Below, one piece after another: positions 63,323-64,000 of a DNA stretch of 64,000 bases. This DNA comes from UBA3941 sp002385665. Its GTDB lineage: Bacteria > Bacillota > Clostridia > Caldicoprobacterales > UBA3941. The stretch spans positions 806,001 to 870,000 of the forward strand of contig JBMNFJ010000016.1 of assembly GCA_050949255.1 (NCBI GenBank), read 5' to 3'. The notes beneath the pieces are model-generated. The model was not told the DNA's origin, searched no databases, and saw only the letters and a list, made by a program, of their open reading frames with translations. The position numbers were made by a program, and so were the translations under genes. Position 1 is the first letter of the stretch; each line of letters opens with the position of its first letter.

Positions 63323-63569
63323 TAGTTAAACTATCATATATATCATGGGAAATTTTTTGCCCAAAAGCCCGCTCTAGTCTTTTGTTCCTTATGGCGCTTT
63401 CCAAACAATTTTGATCCATGCATATATAAGCTCCCCTGCCTGGTTTCTTCCCTACTTTGTCTATGCTAATATCACCTTCTGGGCTTCTAACCACTCTAAT
63501 AAGTTCTTTCTTGGGACGCATTTCGTTACAGCCTATACACATTCTGAGAGGAATCTTTCTTTTTCTCAA
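63294..63569 (-). CDS. rnpM: RNase P modulator RnpM (YlxR)
   Basis: 91 residues. The signature RMCIGCNEMRPKKELIRVVR and GRGAYIC pair the conserved cysteines with a basic surface. Recent work on the Bacillus protein links it to RNase P RNA; earlier it was only called YlxR. The start is TTG 63569, overlapping the nusA stop by 4 bases. Confidence 0.93.
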   Translation of the reverse strand: MRKRKIPLRMCIGCNEMRPKKELIRVVRSPEGDISIDKVGKKPGRGAYICMDQNCLESAIRNKRLERAFGQKISHDIYDSLTNEMGEGENN

Positions 63570-64000
63570 AGCACATCATCCCCTTGAATCATATTATCAT
63601 CTTCTATAGAATCAATATTGTCCATTTGAGATATGCTCTTTATATCAATCTTCCAACCGGTTAACTTGGCTGCCAATCTTGCGTTTTGACCCTCTTTACC
63701 GATTGCAAGTGATAGCTGATTGTCCGGGACTACTACCCTTGCTGATTTTTCAAGTTCATTGATCTGTACATTCAGTATCCTAGCAGGACTTAAGGCACTC
63801 CCAATATACTCCCTAGGGTCATCGCTCCACTTAATGATGTCAATTTTTTCACCCTTTAATTCGTCAACAACATGTTGTACTCTTATACCATGCTGCCCAA
63901 CACACGCTCCAATTGGATCGATGCTGGGGTGATGAGTAAAAACAGCCATTTTTGTCCTCGAACCTGCTTCTCGCGCTATATCCTTAATAATGACCTCTCC
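63566..64000 (-). CDS. nusA: Transcription termination/antitermination factor NusA (5' part outside window)
   Basis: The C-terminal 144 codons are visible, running open to the window end. GSRTKMAVFTHHPSIDPIG and VGQHGIRVQHVVDELKGEKIDI belong to the first KH domain, VPDNQLSLAIGKEGQNARLAAKL to the second. An acidic tail ends in DDNMIQGDDVL, with no extra C-terminal repeats as in proteobacteria. NusA controls pausing and termination; it starts the nusA-infB operon. An ATG at 63949 is internal, not the start. Confidence 0.96.
   Translation of the reverse strand, partial: GEVIIKDIAREAGSRTKMAVFTHHPSIDPIGACVGQHGIRVQHVVDELKGEKIDIIKWSDDPREYIGSALSPARILNVQINELEKSARVVVPDNQLSLAIGKEGQNARLAAKLTGWKIDIKSISQMDNIDSIEDDNMIQGDDVL

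Noticed and set aside
1..64000. tRNA or rRNA genes, CRISPR arrays, prophage or integrated element genes
   Set aside because: None was seen: no cloverleaf-like stretches, no regularly spaced repeats, and no phage-type gene blocks.

Overview
This AT-rich 64 kb window is a chromosomal segment of a spore-forming, anaerobic-type member of the Clostridia. Evidence for this is the sporulation genes spo0A, spoIVB, spoIIM, dpaA/dpaB, ytfJ and dacF, the Na+-pump type decarboxylase genes, clostridial gene order throughout, and an OLE RNA locus, which is typical of extremophilic or anaerobic Firmicutes. I cannot name the genus. Every recognised gene except one lies on the minus strand, so transcription runs from high to low coordinates.

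Reading in the direction of transcription: (1) 64000-53052 is the nusA-rnpM-ylxQ-infB-rbfA-nrnA-truB-ribF-rpsO-pnp-M16 peptidase translation/RNA cluster. (2) 52825-43367 holds dpaA-dpaB, an aspartokinase, tepA-ylzJ, uppP, an FtsK/SpoIIIE translocase, pgsA and cinA. (3) recA has its own sigma-A promoter and LexA box. (4) Asp23/AmaP/DUF2273 are followed by nusB-folD-xseA-xseB-ispA, a PAP2-like gene, then a roughly 610-nt OLE RNA with its partner gene oapA, and dxs-tlyA-nadK-argR-recN. (5) 29046-18708 carries spoIVB, spo0A (sigma-H promoter with a 0A box), steA with a SteB/MctB-like gene, two glycosyltransferase-type genes, DUF3866, spoIIM, xerD and dacF. (6) 18591-14469 carries an M50 protease, scpA-scpB, DUF2953, ytfJ and rluB. 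(7) 14211-9193 is a biotin-dependent carboxyltransferase operon (mmdA, gamma-like subunit, biotin carrier, oadB with two frameshifts, 5S/OadA-type subunit). (8) 9150-6840 is the accessory part: a lone plus-strand gene of unknown function and an apparently complete IS256-family element flanked by 8-bp direct repeats. (9) 6563-1 holds an RpiR-type regulator, a histidine phosphatase, hutP, an AroH-Cmk fusion, plsC, a decayed stretch where ispH is expected, rpsA and a cheR cut by the window edge.

The most notable items are the OLE RNA/OapA locus (hidden by an open frame that runs through the RNA into oapA), the apparent ispH remnant between plsC and rpsA, the two frameshifts in oadB that would leave a transcarboxylase-like subunit set, the chorismate mutase-CMP kinase fusion, and a 48-nt near-perfect palindrome between ytfJ and rluB.
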